11,223 nucleotides of DNA from positions 1-11,223 of the forward strand of contig CAYNFM010000106.1 in the NCBI GenBank assembly GCA_964396415.1, read 5' to 3'. The notes under the pieces were generated by a model. The model worked only from the letters and a program-made list of their open reading frames with translations, was not told the DNA's origin and ran no database searches. This document shows positions 4,739-11,223 of this stretch, piece after piece. The DNA comes from UBA1306 sp964396415. Its GTDB lineage: Bacteria > Spirochaetota > Spirochaetia > Treponematales > Rectinemataceae. The position numbers were made by a program, and so were the translations under genes. Within the stretch, counting starts at the first letter, position 1. Every line of letters starts with the position of its first letter.

Positions 4739-5810
4739 GACCCCTGAAGGTTCCGACGGCCTAGATGAGGCTGTCGTCGACCGCGTCCCGGTAGGTCTCT
4801 TCGCCATTGACCGCGACTGGACAATCCGGCTGTGGAACCGAAGCCTCCAGGTCTGGACGGGCAGAGGCCGTGAGGAAGCGATGGGGCGGGATGCGAGGAG
4901 CATATTCCCCGCGCTTGCCATGCCGAGGCACTCGAGCAGGATCGAGACCCTGTTCGAAGGCGGGCCGCCGGTCGTTTTTTCATACGAGCTCAACGCCCAA
5001 CTCTTCGTATGCAAACGGGAAGGCGACCGGGAGCGGCATTACAGCTGCGTCTCCTCGGCCATGCGAGGCGGAGCGGTCGTCCTTTTCACTGTCGAGGATA
5101 GGACCGAGGCCGTTTCTTCCTTAGCCGAGCTGCGACGCGAGCTGGTTCTGAGGAAGGCAGCCGAAGCGAGCCTTCTCGACGCACTGAAGGTCAAAGAGAT
5201 GCTTGTCCGCGAGGCGAGCCATCGCGTGATGAACAACCTGACCATCATAGCGAGTCTGATCGGGCTTGAAAGCCGGCGCGCTCAGGACGACGCCCGATGC
5301 GGCTTCGAGGAACTCGAGGCCCGTATCAGCAGCATCGCCCTCATCCACGAGCTCCTGTACAAGGGCGAGATCGGCAAGGAAATATGGCTCGACGATTACC
5401 TCGAGAGACTCTGCCGCAGTGTCTTCTCGACCTTCCTGCCTGCCGACAGTCCCGCCAAGCTTGAGCTCGAGCTCGCCGCAGTGAGCCTTGACGTCGACGA
5501 TACCTTGTATCTCGGATTGATTGTCGTCGAGCTACTCACCAATTCCCTGAAGTACGCGATAATCCCGCGCAACGGCGGTCTCATTCGGGTGTCGCTGCGC
5601 GGCCTGGAGGAGGGATGGATGGAGCTGTCGGTTGCGGACGACGGCCCGGGCATCCGCCTTGCTGCCGACCGGGGTGCCGCCGAAACCTCCGGCGACTCTC
5701 TCGGACAGAGCCTTGTCTCGCTTCTCGCTTCGGAAATCGGCGCGGAACTGTCGAGGGGGAATGGCCCGGGCACTCTCGTGGCATTGCTTATTCCACAAAA
5801 GAGCAAATGA
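4731..5810 (+). CDS. Soluble PAS-domain sensor histidine kinase, HisKA_2 type
   Basis: This kinase of 359 residues has no membrane segment. An N-terminal PAS domain (about 13-125) opens with VPVGLFAIDRDWTIRLWNRS. A short coiled linker leads to the HisKA_2 helix with phospho-acceptor H164 in EASHRVMNNLTIIASL. The ATPase domain follows: N-box ELLTNSLKYA (N271), DDGPGI (303-308), then GDSLGQSLVSLLASEIGAEL (321-340) and GPGT (345-348). The ATG at 4731 overlaps the CheC-like stop by 8 bp; the frame is open back to 4581, but that would run deep into the CheC-like gene. Such kinases usually pair with a separate receiver, and two lie in the same operon. The PAS ligand (redox, light or small molecule) is unknown. 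The stop is 2 bp from the stop of the convergent cheX. Confidence 0.92.
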   Translation: MAETPEGSDGLDEAVVDRVPVGLFAIDRDWTIRLWNRSLQVWTGRGREEAMGRDARSIFPALAMPRHSSRIETLFEGGPPVVFSYELNAQLFVCKREGDRERHYSCVSSAMRGGAVVLFTVEDRTEAVSSLAELRRELVLRKAAEASLLDALKVKEMLVREASHRVMNNLTIIASLIGLESRRAQDDARCGFEELEARISSIALIHELLYKGEIGKEIWLDDYLERLCRSVFSTFLPADSPAKLELELAAVSLDVDDTLYLGLIVVELLTNSLKYAIIPRNGGLIRVSLRGLEEGWMELSVADDGPGIRLAADRGAAETSGDSLGQSLVSLLASEIGAELSRGNGPGTLVALLIPQKSK

Positions 5811-5812
5811 GC

Positions 5813-6310
5813 TCAATACCGGTACCTGATCGAACGCAGCACTGCTCGTATCGGATCGCCCTCGGCATCCGCCGCCGCTTCCGCAAGTATGGCCCCTTCC
5901 GATCCGTCTGAGAAGTAGAGGTATTGAGGAAGCTCGAGCTTGATATCCGGGCCGGGACCGAAATAGGCCGTCAGGAAAACACCGGAGATCACATTGAGGA
6001 TTTCGAGGAGCGAGTCCTCCCGATTTTTTTCATCCTCGCCGGGCGCTTCATCGCGGCGTTCCTGAAAAAGCGTGGCCTCTATCCTCTCCTTGAGCGAGGC
6101 CTGACACTCGATCTCGATCCTGCAGGAGACGGGCCTGAGCACGTCGATGGCGGCTCTTACGAAGGAAGTCGCCTTGGCGGAAAAACGGTCGGGCCCCGCC
6201 CGGCCGGGCGCGACGGGCTCGACGTCGATGAACGCCATTTCGGCGAAGGTCGAGGAGAGGGCCTGCATGAGCGCCGCCGCCGCCTTGGCGGGATCGATGG
6301 CTTCGCTCAT
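5813..6310 (-). CDS. cheX: CheX-like chemotaxis phosphatase
   Basis: The product is 165 residues, starting MSEAIDPAKAAAAL. The family hydrolyses CheY-P using E-x-x-N on one helix; here this is LLEILNVISGVFLTAYFG (E103, N106). An N-terminal helix and sheet (1-80, including MAFIDVEPV) match the CheC/CheX/FliY fold. A charged insert rich in Glu, Asp and Lys (84-100) precedes the catalytic helix. The ATG at 6310 shares ATGA with the upstream cheY stop, and the pair order cheY-cheX fits a receiver and its phosphatase made in step. The frame extends upstream to 6622, but that part lies inside cheY and is not coding. It is the last gene of the minus-strand operon, with no room for its own terminator before the convergent kinase gene. 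Confidence 0.85.
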   Translation of the reverse strand: MSEAIDPAKAAAALMQALSSTFAEMAFIDVEPVAPGRAGPDRFSAKATSFVRAAIDVLRPVSCRIEIECQASLKERIEATLFQERRDEAPGEDEKNREDSLLEILNVISGVFLTAYFGPGPDIKLELPQYLYFSDGSEGAILAEAAADAEGDPIRAVLRSIRYRY

Positions 6311-6687
6311 GATCCCTCCCCGATGGCCTGCAGCATCTTTGCGGGCGAGACAGGCTTTTTGACCACCGACTTGACGCCGATGGAGCGGAGCTCCATTTCC
6401 AGTACCGAGTCGGCGATGCTGGATACGATGACTACCGCGATGCTTGCCATCGAAGAGTCGCCGCGAAGCAAGGTCGCGAAGGTCCTCCCGTCCATTTTCG
6501 GCATGTTGATATCCGTGATGACCAGCTCGATGCCCGAGTTCGCGCGAAGGGTAGCAAAGGCGTCGAGGCCGTTCTCCGCGAAGAGGTACTCGGTCACTCC
6601 GATGCCCGCCATTTCCATGCAACGCTGGATTATCATCCTGGAAGTCGACGAGTCGTCGACGATCAGCACCCGACCGTAATTCTTCAT
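6307..6687 (-). CDS. cheY: CheY-like chemotaxis response regulator
   Basis: This receiver-only protein has 126 residues: D11-D12 (LIVDDSSTSRMI), phospho-acceptor D59 (VITDINMPKMDG), S89 in the Thr position (VIVSSI) and K111 (KKPVSP). Ser at the switch position is common and compatible with activity. The start follows a good ribosome site, gaggagg, which covers the stop codon of cheD (10 bp gap between genes), and the end overlaps cheX by ATGA. Being in the same transcript as receptor, CheW and adaptation enzymes, this is the likeliest direct CheA substrate of the two CheY proteins, and its neighbour CheX the likeliest phosphatase. This assignment is by position. Confidence 0.93.
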   Translation of the reverse strand: MKNYGRVLIVDDSSTSRMIIQRCMEMAGIGVTEYLFAENGLDAFATLRANSGIELVITDINMPKMDGRTFATLLRGDSSMASIAVVIVSSIADSVLEMELRSIGVKSVVKKPVSPAKMLQAIGEGS

Positions 6688-6697
6688 GCGGGCCTCC

Positions 6698-7177
6698 TCA
6701 AATCGTCCAGGTTTCCTGGCCCGAGGAGATCGTCGTCTCCCCGTCGGCCACGGCTAGGGAAACCGTCCTCGACAGGGTCCCGCCCGAATCCTCGGCCACG
6801 GGGCCCAGGGAGCTGCCCCAGAGTATCCGTTTGGCGGCGAGAATGTTTCGCTTGCCGATGTCGAAGAAGCCGCCCGGGTCCATCACCGAGGCGCCGCCGG
6901 CGAGCTTGACCCAAACGTTCCCGCGGAGAGCGCCCTGGCGCTTCATCTCTTCGATCATGACGGGGAGGCCCGTATCGGCGAAGTAGCCGGGGAGGGAGCG
7001 GGCCTTATCGACGTCCACCTTCGAGTCGGGGAGGGCGATATGGATCATGCCGCCTATCAGGAGTCGCGTATCGTAGATGATGACGGCGACGCACGAGCCG
7101 AGAGCGTAGGTCTTGATGATGTCGGAGAGTTCTCGGGAAACCGCCCATTCGCCGATACCGACGGTACGTATGCTCAT
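6698..7177 (-). CDS. cheD: Chemoreceptor glutamine deamidase CheD
   Basis: CheD deamidates receptor glutamines to glutamates and in many bacteria is sequestered by CheC. The protein has 159 residues. The catalytic triad is visible: T23, C29 and H46 in IIKTYALGSCVAVIIYD and GGMIHIALPD. The spacing Thr+6=Cys and Cys+17=His is as in Thermotoga CheD (T21/C27/H44). KLAGGASVM is the usual glycine loop, and FDIGKRN follows it. The ATG at 7177 overlaps the cheB stop (ATGA). The frame remains open far upstream, but that is a shadow of cheB and cheR. A CheC-like protein that could regulate it is encoded only on the other operon (4136-4738). Confidence 0.96.
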   Translation of the reverse strand: MSIRTVGIGEWAVSRELSDIIKTYALGSCVAVIIYDTRLLIGGMIHIALPDSKVDVDKARSLPGYFADTGLPVMIEEMKRQGALRGNVWVKLAGGASVMDPGGFFDIGKRNILAAKRILWGSSLGPVAEDSGGTLSRTVSLAVADGETTISSGQETWTI

Positions 7178-8391
7178 TCGGTGCTTTCCGCGCTTCTGCC
7201 GATCGGCGGATGCCGCTGGATGGTCCGCCGGCCGGGGGTCGCGGAATCGGCGAGGCAGGCGAGGAGCTCGTCGACGGCGCGATCCAGGCTCACCAGGCGT
7301 TCGGCCGCGCCGAGCTCCCAGGCTTCCTTGGGCATGCCGAAGACCACGGAGGAGGCTTCGTCCTGGGCGAGGCAACGCCCTCCGGCCCGCCTCATCCGCA
7401 GCAGGCCCTCGGCCCCGTCGCGGCCCATGCCGGTGAGGAGGATGCCCACGGCCCTGTCCCCGGCCACGTCGGCGACCGAGGAAAAAAGCATGTCGACCGA
7501 AGGGCGATGGCCGGAGACTTTGGGTCCCGGCACGCAGGAGACCTTCCATGTCCCGCCCCGCGAGACGAGCTTGGCGTGAAAGTCGCCCGGAGCGACGAGG
7601 ACGAGGCCCGGCTCGACGAGGTCCCCGTCCTGGGCCTCGCGCACCTCCACCTTGGAGATCCGGTTCAAGGACTCGGCGAACAGGCGCGTGAAGACCGGCG
7701 GCATGTGCTGCACGACGACGGTCCCCGGCATCGATTCGGGGAAGAAGGGAATGATGGCGTTGAGGGCCATGGTCCCGCCGGTCGAGGCGCCGATGGCGAT
7801 GATCCGGCGGGCGCCCGGCGCTTCGAAGCGTTCGCCCGAGGCGCCGATGGGCGGTGCCGGCGGCTTGCGTTCGAGCCTCGCGCCCCTGCGGGCCCTCGCA
7901 AGGGCGAGGACCGCGCCGCGCCGCATCTTGGAGACGTCGGCTCGGGCAGCGTCCTTCACGGCCTCGGCGAGCTCGGCCAGCATGGCGGCGAGGCCATCGC
8001 GGTCGCTCGCGGCGGGCTTGGCCACGACGGCGACCGCTCCGGCGTCGAGGGCCTCGAGGGCGTGGCGCGAACCCTCGACCGTTAGGCCCGAGACGATGAC
8101 CACGGGCAGCGGGTACTGCGGAAGGAGTTTCTTGAGGAACGCGATCCCGTTCATCCTCGGCATCTCGACGTCGAGGGTGAGCACGTCGGGCTTGAGGAAG
8201 ACGATCTTGTCGCGGGCGGCGTAGGCATCCTCGGCGGTGCCGACGACCTCGATGCCGCTTTCGCGTGACAGACCGCGCACGAGGAGCTCTCGCGCGATCG
8301 CGGAGTCGTCGACGACGAGGACGCGGATGCGAGCCCCCGGTCCCTCGTAGGCTGCGGCCCCGTTTGCGGTGCCGCTGGCGATGGGGCCCAC
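7174..8391 (-). CDS. cheB: Chemotaxis protein-glutamate methylesterase CheB
   Basis: CheB removes methyl groups from receptors and deamidates glutamines when phosphorylated. Of 405 residues, the first 20 form a Gly/Ala-rich extension. A receiver follows (about 21-140): D28-D29, phospho-acceptor D74 (LTLDVEMPRMNG), S101 and K125 (VAKP). After a basic linker (150-190) comes the methylesterase domain with S203 (AIGASTGGT), H229 (VVQHMPP) and D325 (LLTGMGRDG); the 26- and 96-residue spacings equal those of E. coli S164/H190/D286. The GTG start at 8391 directly follows the cheR stop (TAG-GTG) and has a GGGAG ribosome site 6 bases upstream. The last 20 residues after the domain are basic and appear disordered. 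Confidence 0.97.
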   Translation of the reverse strand: MGPIASGTANGAAAYEGPGARIRVLVVDDSAIARELLVRGLSRESGIEVVGTAEDAYAARDKIVFLKPDVLTLDVEMPRMNGIAFLKKLLPQYPLPVVIVSGLTVEGSRHALEALDAGAVAVVAKPAASDRDGLAAMLAELAEAVKDAARADVSKMRRGAVLALARARRGARLERKPPAPPIGASGERFEAPGARRIIAIGASTGGTMALNAIIPFFPESMPGTVVVQHMPPVFTRLFAESLNRISKVEVREAQDGDLVEPGLVLVAPGDFHAKLVSRGGTWKVSCVPGPKVSGHRPSVDMLFSSVADVAGDRAVGILLTGMGRDGAEGLLRMRRAGGRCLAQDEASSVVFGMPKEAWELGAAERLVSLDRAVDELLACLADSATPGRRTIQRHPPIGRSAESTE

Positions 8392-9249
8392 CTAGGCTCC
8401 CGCCTTTCGGTAGATCGCGGGGCTCACGTACTCGAAGGGGCAGTCGGCGCGCAGGATCGTCTCCGAGTGGCCGATGAAGAGGTAGCCGCCCGGCTTCACG
8501 TAGCGGTAGAAGGCGCGCACGAGCCGCGACCGCGACTCCTGGTCGAAGTAGATCATGACGTTCCGGCAGAAGACCACGTCGAAGGCGCACTTGAAGGGAA
8601 AGCTCTCGGCCATGAGGTTGAGCCGCTTGAAGAGGACCATCCGCTTGAGCTCGGGCGCGACCTCGAAAAGATCCGGTCCAGTCTCACGGAAGCTGGCCGT
8701 CTTGGTCGCGAGGGGCAGCTCGGAGAGCTTCTGGGCCTGGTAGACCCCGGCCTTCGCGGCCTTGAGGGCGGCTAGCGAGATGTCCGTGGCGAGGAGGCCG
8801 AAGTCCGCGCGGTCGATCTCGGGACCGAAAAAGTCCCGGAGCGCGATCGCCAGGGTGTAGACCTCCTCGCCCGCGGCGCAGCCCGCGCTCCACATGCGGA
8901 CCGCTCGCCGCGGTTCCCGCTCGAAGCCGCGCCTCAGCGCCGGGAAGACTTCCCGCCTCAGGAACTCGAAGTGGTCCTTCTCGCGGTTGAAGAAGGAGTG
9001 GTTGGTCGTAAGGCGGTTGATGAACTCGGATAGCTCGTTGCCGCTCGCGTCCGCGCGCAGGAACCCGAAGTACTCCGAGAAGGAGCCCAGGCCCAGCTGC
9101 CGCACCCGCTTGGTCAGGCGCCCGGCTACAAGGACGCGCTTGGCATTCCCCAGCTGGATGCCGAAGCGCGTGTACATCAGGGAGGCGACGAAGCGGTAGT
9201 CCTCGTCGGCGAGCGGGAGTACGTCCTCTGGGGCCACGCAGACGCCCAT
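8392..9249 (-). CDS. cheR: Chemoreceptor methyltransferase CheR
   Basis: CheR methylates receptor glutamates using S-adenosylmethionine. The 285 residues include the N-terminal helical domain with TTNHSFFNREKDHFEFL (81-97), the SAM-binding motif WSAGCAAGEEVYTLA (120-134), LLATDIS (152-158), FDVVFCRNVMIYFD (223-236) and KPGGYLFIGHSE (252-263). In the beta-subdomain (about 186-202) the sequence is roughly three residues shorter than Salmonella CheR, lacking the glycine insertion found in enzymes that bind receptor C-terminal pentapeptides. The ATG at 9249 shares one base with the cheW stop (TGATG) and has GGGAG 4 bases upstream. The open frame runs back to 9525 within cheW, but that part has no family resemblance. 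Confidence 0.96.
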   Translation of the reverse strand: MGVCVAPEDVLPLADEDYRFVASLMYTRFGIQLGNAKRVLVAGRLTKRVRQLGLGSFSEYFGFLRADASGNELSEFINRLTTNHSFFNREKDHFEFLRREVFPALRRGFEREPRRAVRMWSAGCAAGEEVYTLAIALRDFFGPEIDRADFGLLATDISLAALKAAKAGVYQAQKLSELPLATKTASFRETGPDLFEVAPELKRMVLFKRLNLMAESFPFKCAFDVVFCRNVMIYFDQESRSRLVRAFYRYVKPGGYLFIGHSETILRADCPFEYVSPAIYRKAGA

Positions 9250-9818
9250 CAAGCTCCCGCCGACGCCGTCGCCGAGGACCTCGCGTCCGCGGCGCTCGCG
9301 GCCATGCCGCCGATGTCCTCGTCCCGGACGATCTTCTCGACGTCGATGAGGATCTTGACCTGCTCCCCGACCTTGCCCATGCCCGAGATGTAGCGGTCCT
9401 TGCCCGAGACGGTCTTGAAGCGGGGCGGCGGCTCGATGTTGCTCTCCGGGATCTCCATGACCTCCTCTACCGTGTCCACGATGAGGCCGATGAGGACTCG
9501 GTCGATTTCCGCCACTACTATGCACGTACGGTCGTCGTAATCTCGCTCAGCGATGTTGAACCTGAGCCGCAGATTGACGATGGGTATCACCTTACCCCGG
9601 AGGTTGATGACCCCCTTCACGTAATCGGGCATGTCCGGTACGGCGGAGATCGTCTGCAGCTCGATGATTTCGATGATGTGCCTGATCCCGATCCCATAGG
9701 ACTCCAGCCCTATCTTGAAGAAGAGATACTTGTTGGCTTGCGTGTCCTCGTTCTCCTCGTCCAGGGCGAGGTCCTCGTCCTGGACGGCGCGCTTGGTGCT
9801 TAGCTCGGCCATGGCCAT
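9249..9818 (-). CDS. cheW: Chemotaxis coupling protein CheW
   Basis: CheW links receptors to CheA in the signalling array. The product is 189 residues with a typical two-barrel CheW/SH3-like domain at about 28-168: YLFFKIGLESYGIGIRHIIE, the receptor/CheA-contact segment DYVKGVINLRGKVIPIVNLR (65-84), then IVVAEIDRVLIGLIVDTVEE and a final KILIDVEKIV. An acidic N-terminal extension (about 13-26) and an Ala/Ser-rich C-terminal tail of about 20 residues make it longer than the usual 150-170. Two ATGs, 9818 and 9812, are possible; the gggag ribosome site lies 3 or 9 bases ahead of them, so the second may be used as well. It lies 12 bp after the receptor gene and overlaps cheR by one base. Confidence 0.95.
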   Translation of the reverse strand: MAMAELSTKRAVQDEDLALDEENEDTQANKYLFFKIGLESYGIGIRHIIEIIELQTISAVPDMPDYVKGVINLRGKVIPIVNLRLRFNIAERDYDDRTCIVVAEIDRVLIGLIVDTVEEVMEIPESNIEPPPRFKTVSGKDRYISGMGKVGEQVKILIDVEKIVRDEDIGGMAASAADARSSATASAGA

Positions 9819-9830
9819 TCTCTCCCTTGC

Positions 9831-11223
9831 CTAGAACTTGCCGAAGTTATCGTCGTCGAGCGAGATGACCTCCGAGGGGTCGATCGCCATCACCTTGGCC
9901 TTGCGGCCGTTCGACGGACCTGGCCTCTGAGCGATCACCGCGGCCGGGGAGCCCGAGCGATTGCCGCTACCCTGCTTCGTCATCTCGGCGCGCAGCATCT
10001 GCATCAACTCGGCGTTGTCGAGCTTACCTTCCTTTGACTTGAGCTTGAAGCGCGAGAGCATGGACTTGACCTGTTGCGACTGCGAGGACAGCTCCTCCGA
10101 CGCCGAGGCGCTTTCCTCCGAGGATGCGGTATTCGCCTGGGTGACCTGGTCAATCTGGTTGAGGCCCGTGGATACCTGCTCAAGGCCCTGAGTCTGCTCC
10201 TTGCTCGCCGTGGCCACTTCCTCGGCGAGGGTCGCGACCTGGCCCGCCCCGCCGACGATGTCCGCCAGCTGCTTGGCCGTGAGATCGCAGAGGCTGTTGC
10301 CCCGCTCGATGTTGGAGATGGTGTCGTCCACCATCCTCGTCGTGTCCTTGACCGAGTTGGCGCTGCGAACGGCGAGATTGCGCACCTCCTCGGCGACCAC
10401 CGCGAAGCCCTTGCCGTACTTGCCTGCGCGCGCGGCCTCGACGTTGGCGTTGAGGGCGAGGAGGTTGATCTGGAAGGAGATGTCGTCGATGGCCTTGACG
10501 ATCTTCTTGATCTCCTCGGCGCTCTTGTTGATGTCAGCCATCGCCGCCACGAGGTTCTGCATCTGCAGGTTGCCCTGCTCGGCGTTGTTCTTGGCGGTCT
10601 TGGCGAGGTCGTTGACCGTCACCGCGCTCTCGGTGTTGAGCTTGGTCTGGCTCGAGATCTCCGTGATGGACGAGGTGATCTCCTCGAGCGACGAGGCTTG
10701 CTCGGTCGCGCCCTGCGAGAGCGACTGGCTGGCCTGGGACACCTGCAGGGAGCCCTCGGCCACCTGGTCCACCGCGATGTTCACCTGCCTGAGCGTGTCA
10801 TTGAACGCCTCCAGCGAGTCGTTCAGCGCGGTCTTCAGTATGTCGAAATCGCCCTTGTATTCGCCGGCCATCCTGAGTGTCAGGTCGCCGTCGGCCAGGC
10901 GCTTGAGCACCGCTACGGTCTCGTTGATGGGAGTGATGACTTCGGCGAGAGTCTCGTTGACTCCCTTGACCAGCTGGTTCCAGCCGCCGAGGAACTTGCC
11001 GGCGTCGGCCCTGGTGTCCAGCTGTCCGGCGATGGCCGCCTTCACGAGCTTGTCTGTCTCCGACAGTAGTTCGCTCATCATCTTCACTACCGCGTTCAGG
11101 TTGGTCTTGATGAGATTGTACTGGCCCTTGTAGACGGTGGTGATCTCCGGCGGGATGACGCCCTTGGCGACCTTGTCGACGTAGTCGGCGGTGACCATGA
11201 GCGGGTCGACGATGTTGGTGATC
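9831..11223 (-). CDS. Methyl-accepting chemotaxis protein with serial HAMP units (N-terminus beyond window)
   Basis: The frame is open to the right edge (codons before the ATG at 11198 read ITNIVDPL), so the visible 463 residues are the C-terminal part. HAMP-type repeats come first: NIVDPLMVTADYVDKVAKG, then a middle unit, then VITPINETVAVLKRLADGDL at about 110. The cytoplasmic hairpin follows, with a canonical tip FQINLLALNANVEAARAGKYGKGF (about 10400-10480) that keeps the Phe, Asn, Leu, Glu and Arg needed for CheA/CheW arrays. Methylation-type sequences such as EQASSLEEI and ASSEESASASEELS lie in the flanking helices. After a Gly/Ser/Pro-rich linker the protein ends ISLDDDNFGKF. Whether it is membrane-bound and what it senses are decided by the missing part. 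The gene is the first visible one of the operon and directly precedes cheW. Confidence 0.96.
   Translation of the reverse strand, partial: ITNIVDPLMVTADYVDKVAKGVIPPEITTVYKGQYNLIKTNLNAVVKMMSELLSETDKLVKAAIAGQLDTRADAGKFLGGWNQLVKGVNETLAEVITPINETVAVLKRLADGDLTLRMAGEYKGDFDILKTALNDSLEAFNDTLRQVNIAVDQVAEGSLQVSQASQSLSQGATEQASSLEEITSSITEISSQTKLNTESAVTVNDLAKTAKNNAEQGNLQMQNLVAAMADINKSAEEIKKIVKAIDDISFQINLLALNANVEAARAGKYGKGFAVVAEEVRNLAVRSANSVKDTTRMVDDTISNIERGNSLCDLTAKQLADIVGGAGQVATLAEEVATASKEQTQGLEQVSTGLNQIDQVTQANTASSEESASASEELSSQSQQVKSMLSRFKLKSKEGKLDNAELMQMLRAEMTKQGSGNRSGSPAAVIAQRPGPSNGRKAKVMAIDPSEVISLDDDNFGKF

Noticed and set aside
5817..5824. Palindrome taccggta at the convergent junction as terminator
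   Set aside because: Four-base arms without loop or T-run, and it is simply the Arg-Tyr codon repeat at the end of cheX.
5813..6622. Long minus-strand frame of 269 codons containing cheX
   Set aside because: Only the part from ATG 6310 is real; the upstream part overlaps cheY in another frame and has no family resemblance or ribosome site.
6698..8590. 630-codon minus-strand frame ending in cheD
   Set aside because: The first part is a GC-rich shadow frame (Arg/Gly/Pro-rich) of cheB and cheR; only 7177-6698 encodes CheD.
9250..9525. Upstream extension of cheR to 9525
   Set aside because: It would overlap cheW almost fully, and its His/Gly/Arg-rich translation is typical of an out-of-frame GC-rich shadow.
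10074..11133. Long plus-strand frames opposite the receptor gene
   Set aside because: Mirror frames of a conserved MCP coding sequence; no recognisable protein features.

Overview
The window comes from a GC-rich bacterium and is dominated by chemotaxis genes. The features that stand out are a receptor with serial HAMP units, a CheR-CheB-CheD adaptation set, CheX and CheC-type phosphatases, and a HisKA_2-type kinase. That mix would fit a free-living spirochaete or a deltaproteobacterium-like lineage, but nothing here fixes the taxonomy. No rRNA, tRNA, insertion sequence, CRISPR array or phage gene is visible.

Region 1 (1-1770, + strand) concerns nitrogen or amino-acid response. It holds the C-terminal part of an Amt-type ammonium channel (3-818), a U-less hairpin cluster, an AT-rich promoter region, and an Lrp/AsnC regulator (995-1489) that may be read from a leaderless message. 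A small DUF2917-like cupin-type protein (1486-1770) is coupled to the regulator by an ATGA overlap.

Region 2 (1771-2175) is about 400 bp without a convincing gene. It is more AT-rich than its surroundings. It contains a possible 25-codon ORF and a set of nested and mutually exclusive inverted repeats (1912-1976).

Region 3 (2176-5810, + strand) is a tightly packed five-gene signalling module: a receptor-like soluble protein with an altered signalling tip and a CheZ-like FQDxxxQ motif, two stand-alone receiver proteins, a CheC-like protein with one of two active sites degraded, and a PAS/HisKA_2 histidine kinase. It looks like a phosphorelay accessory to chemotaxis and is the least standard part of the window.

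Region 4 (5813-11223, - strand) is a classical chemotaxis operon transcribed towards region 3. The order is MCP (N-terminus beyond the window), CheW, CheR, CheB, CheD, CheY, CheX. Genes overlap or abut, with gaps of 12 bp at most. CheA is absent from the window and must lie elsewhere. The two operons converge with only 2 bp between their stop codons. Working together, the receptor and CheW would control CheA; CheR, CheB and CheD would adjust receptor modification; and CheX, the CheC-like protein and perhaps the receptor-like FQD protein would dephosphorylate receivers.
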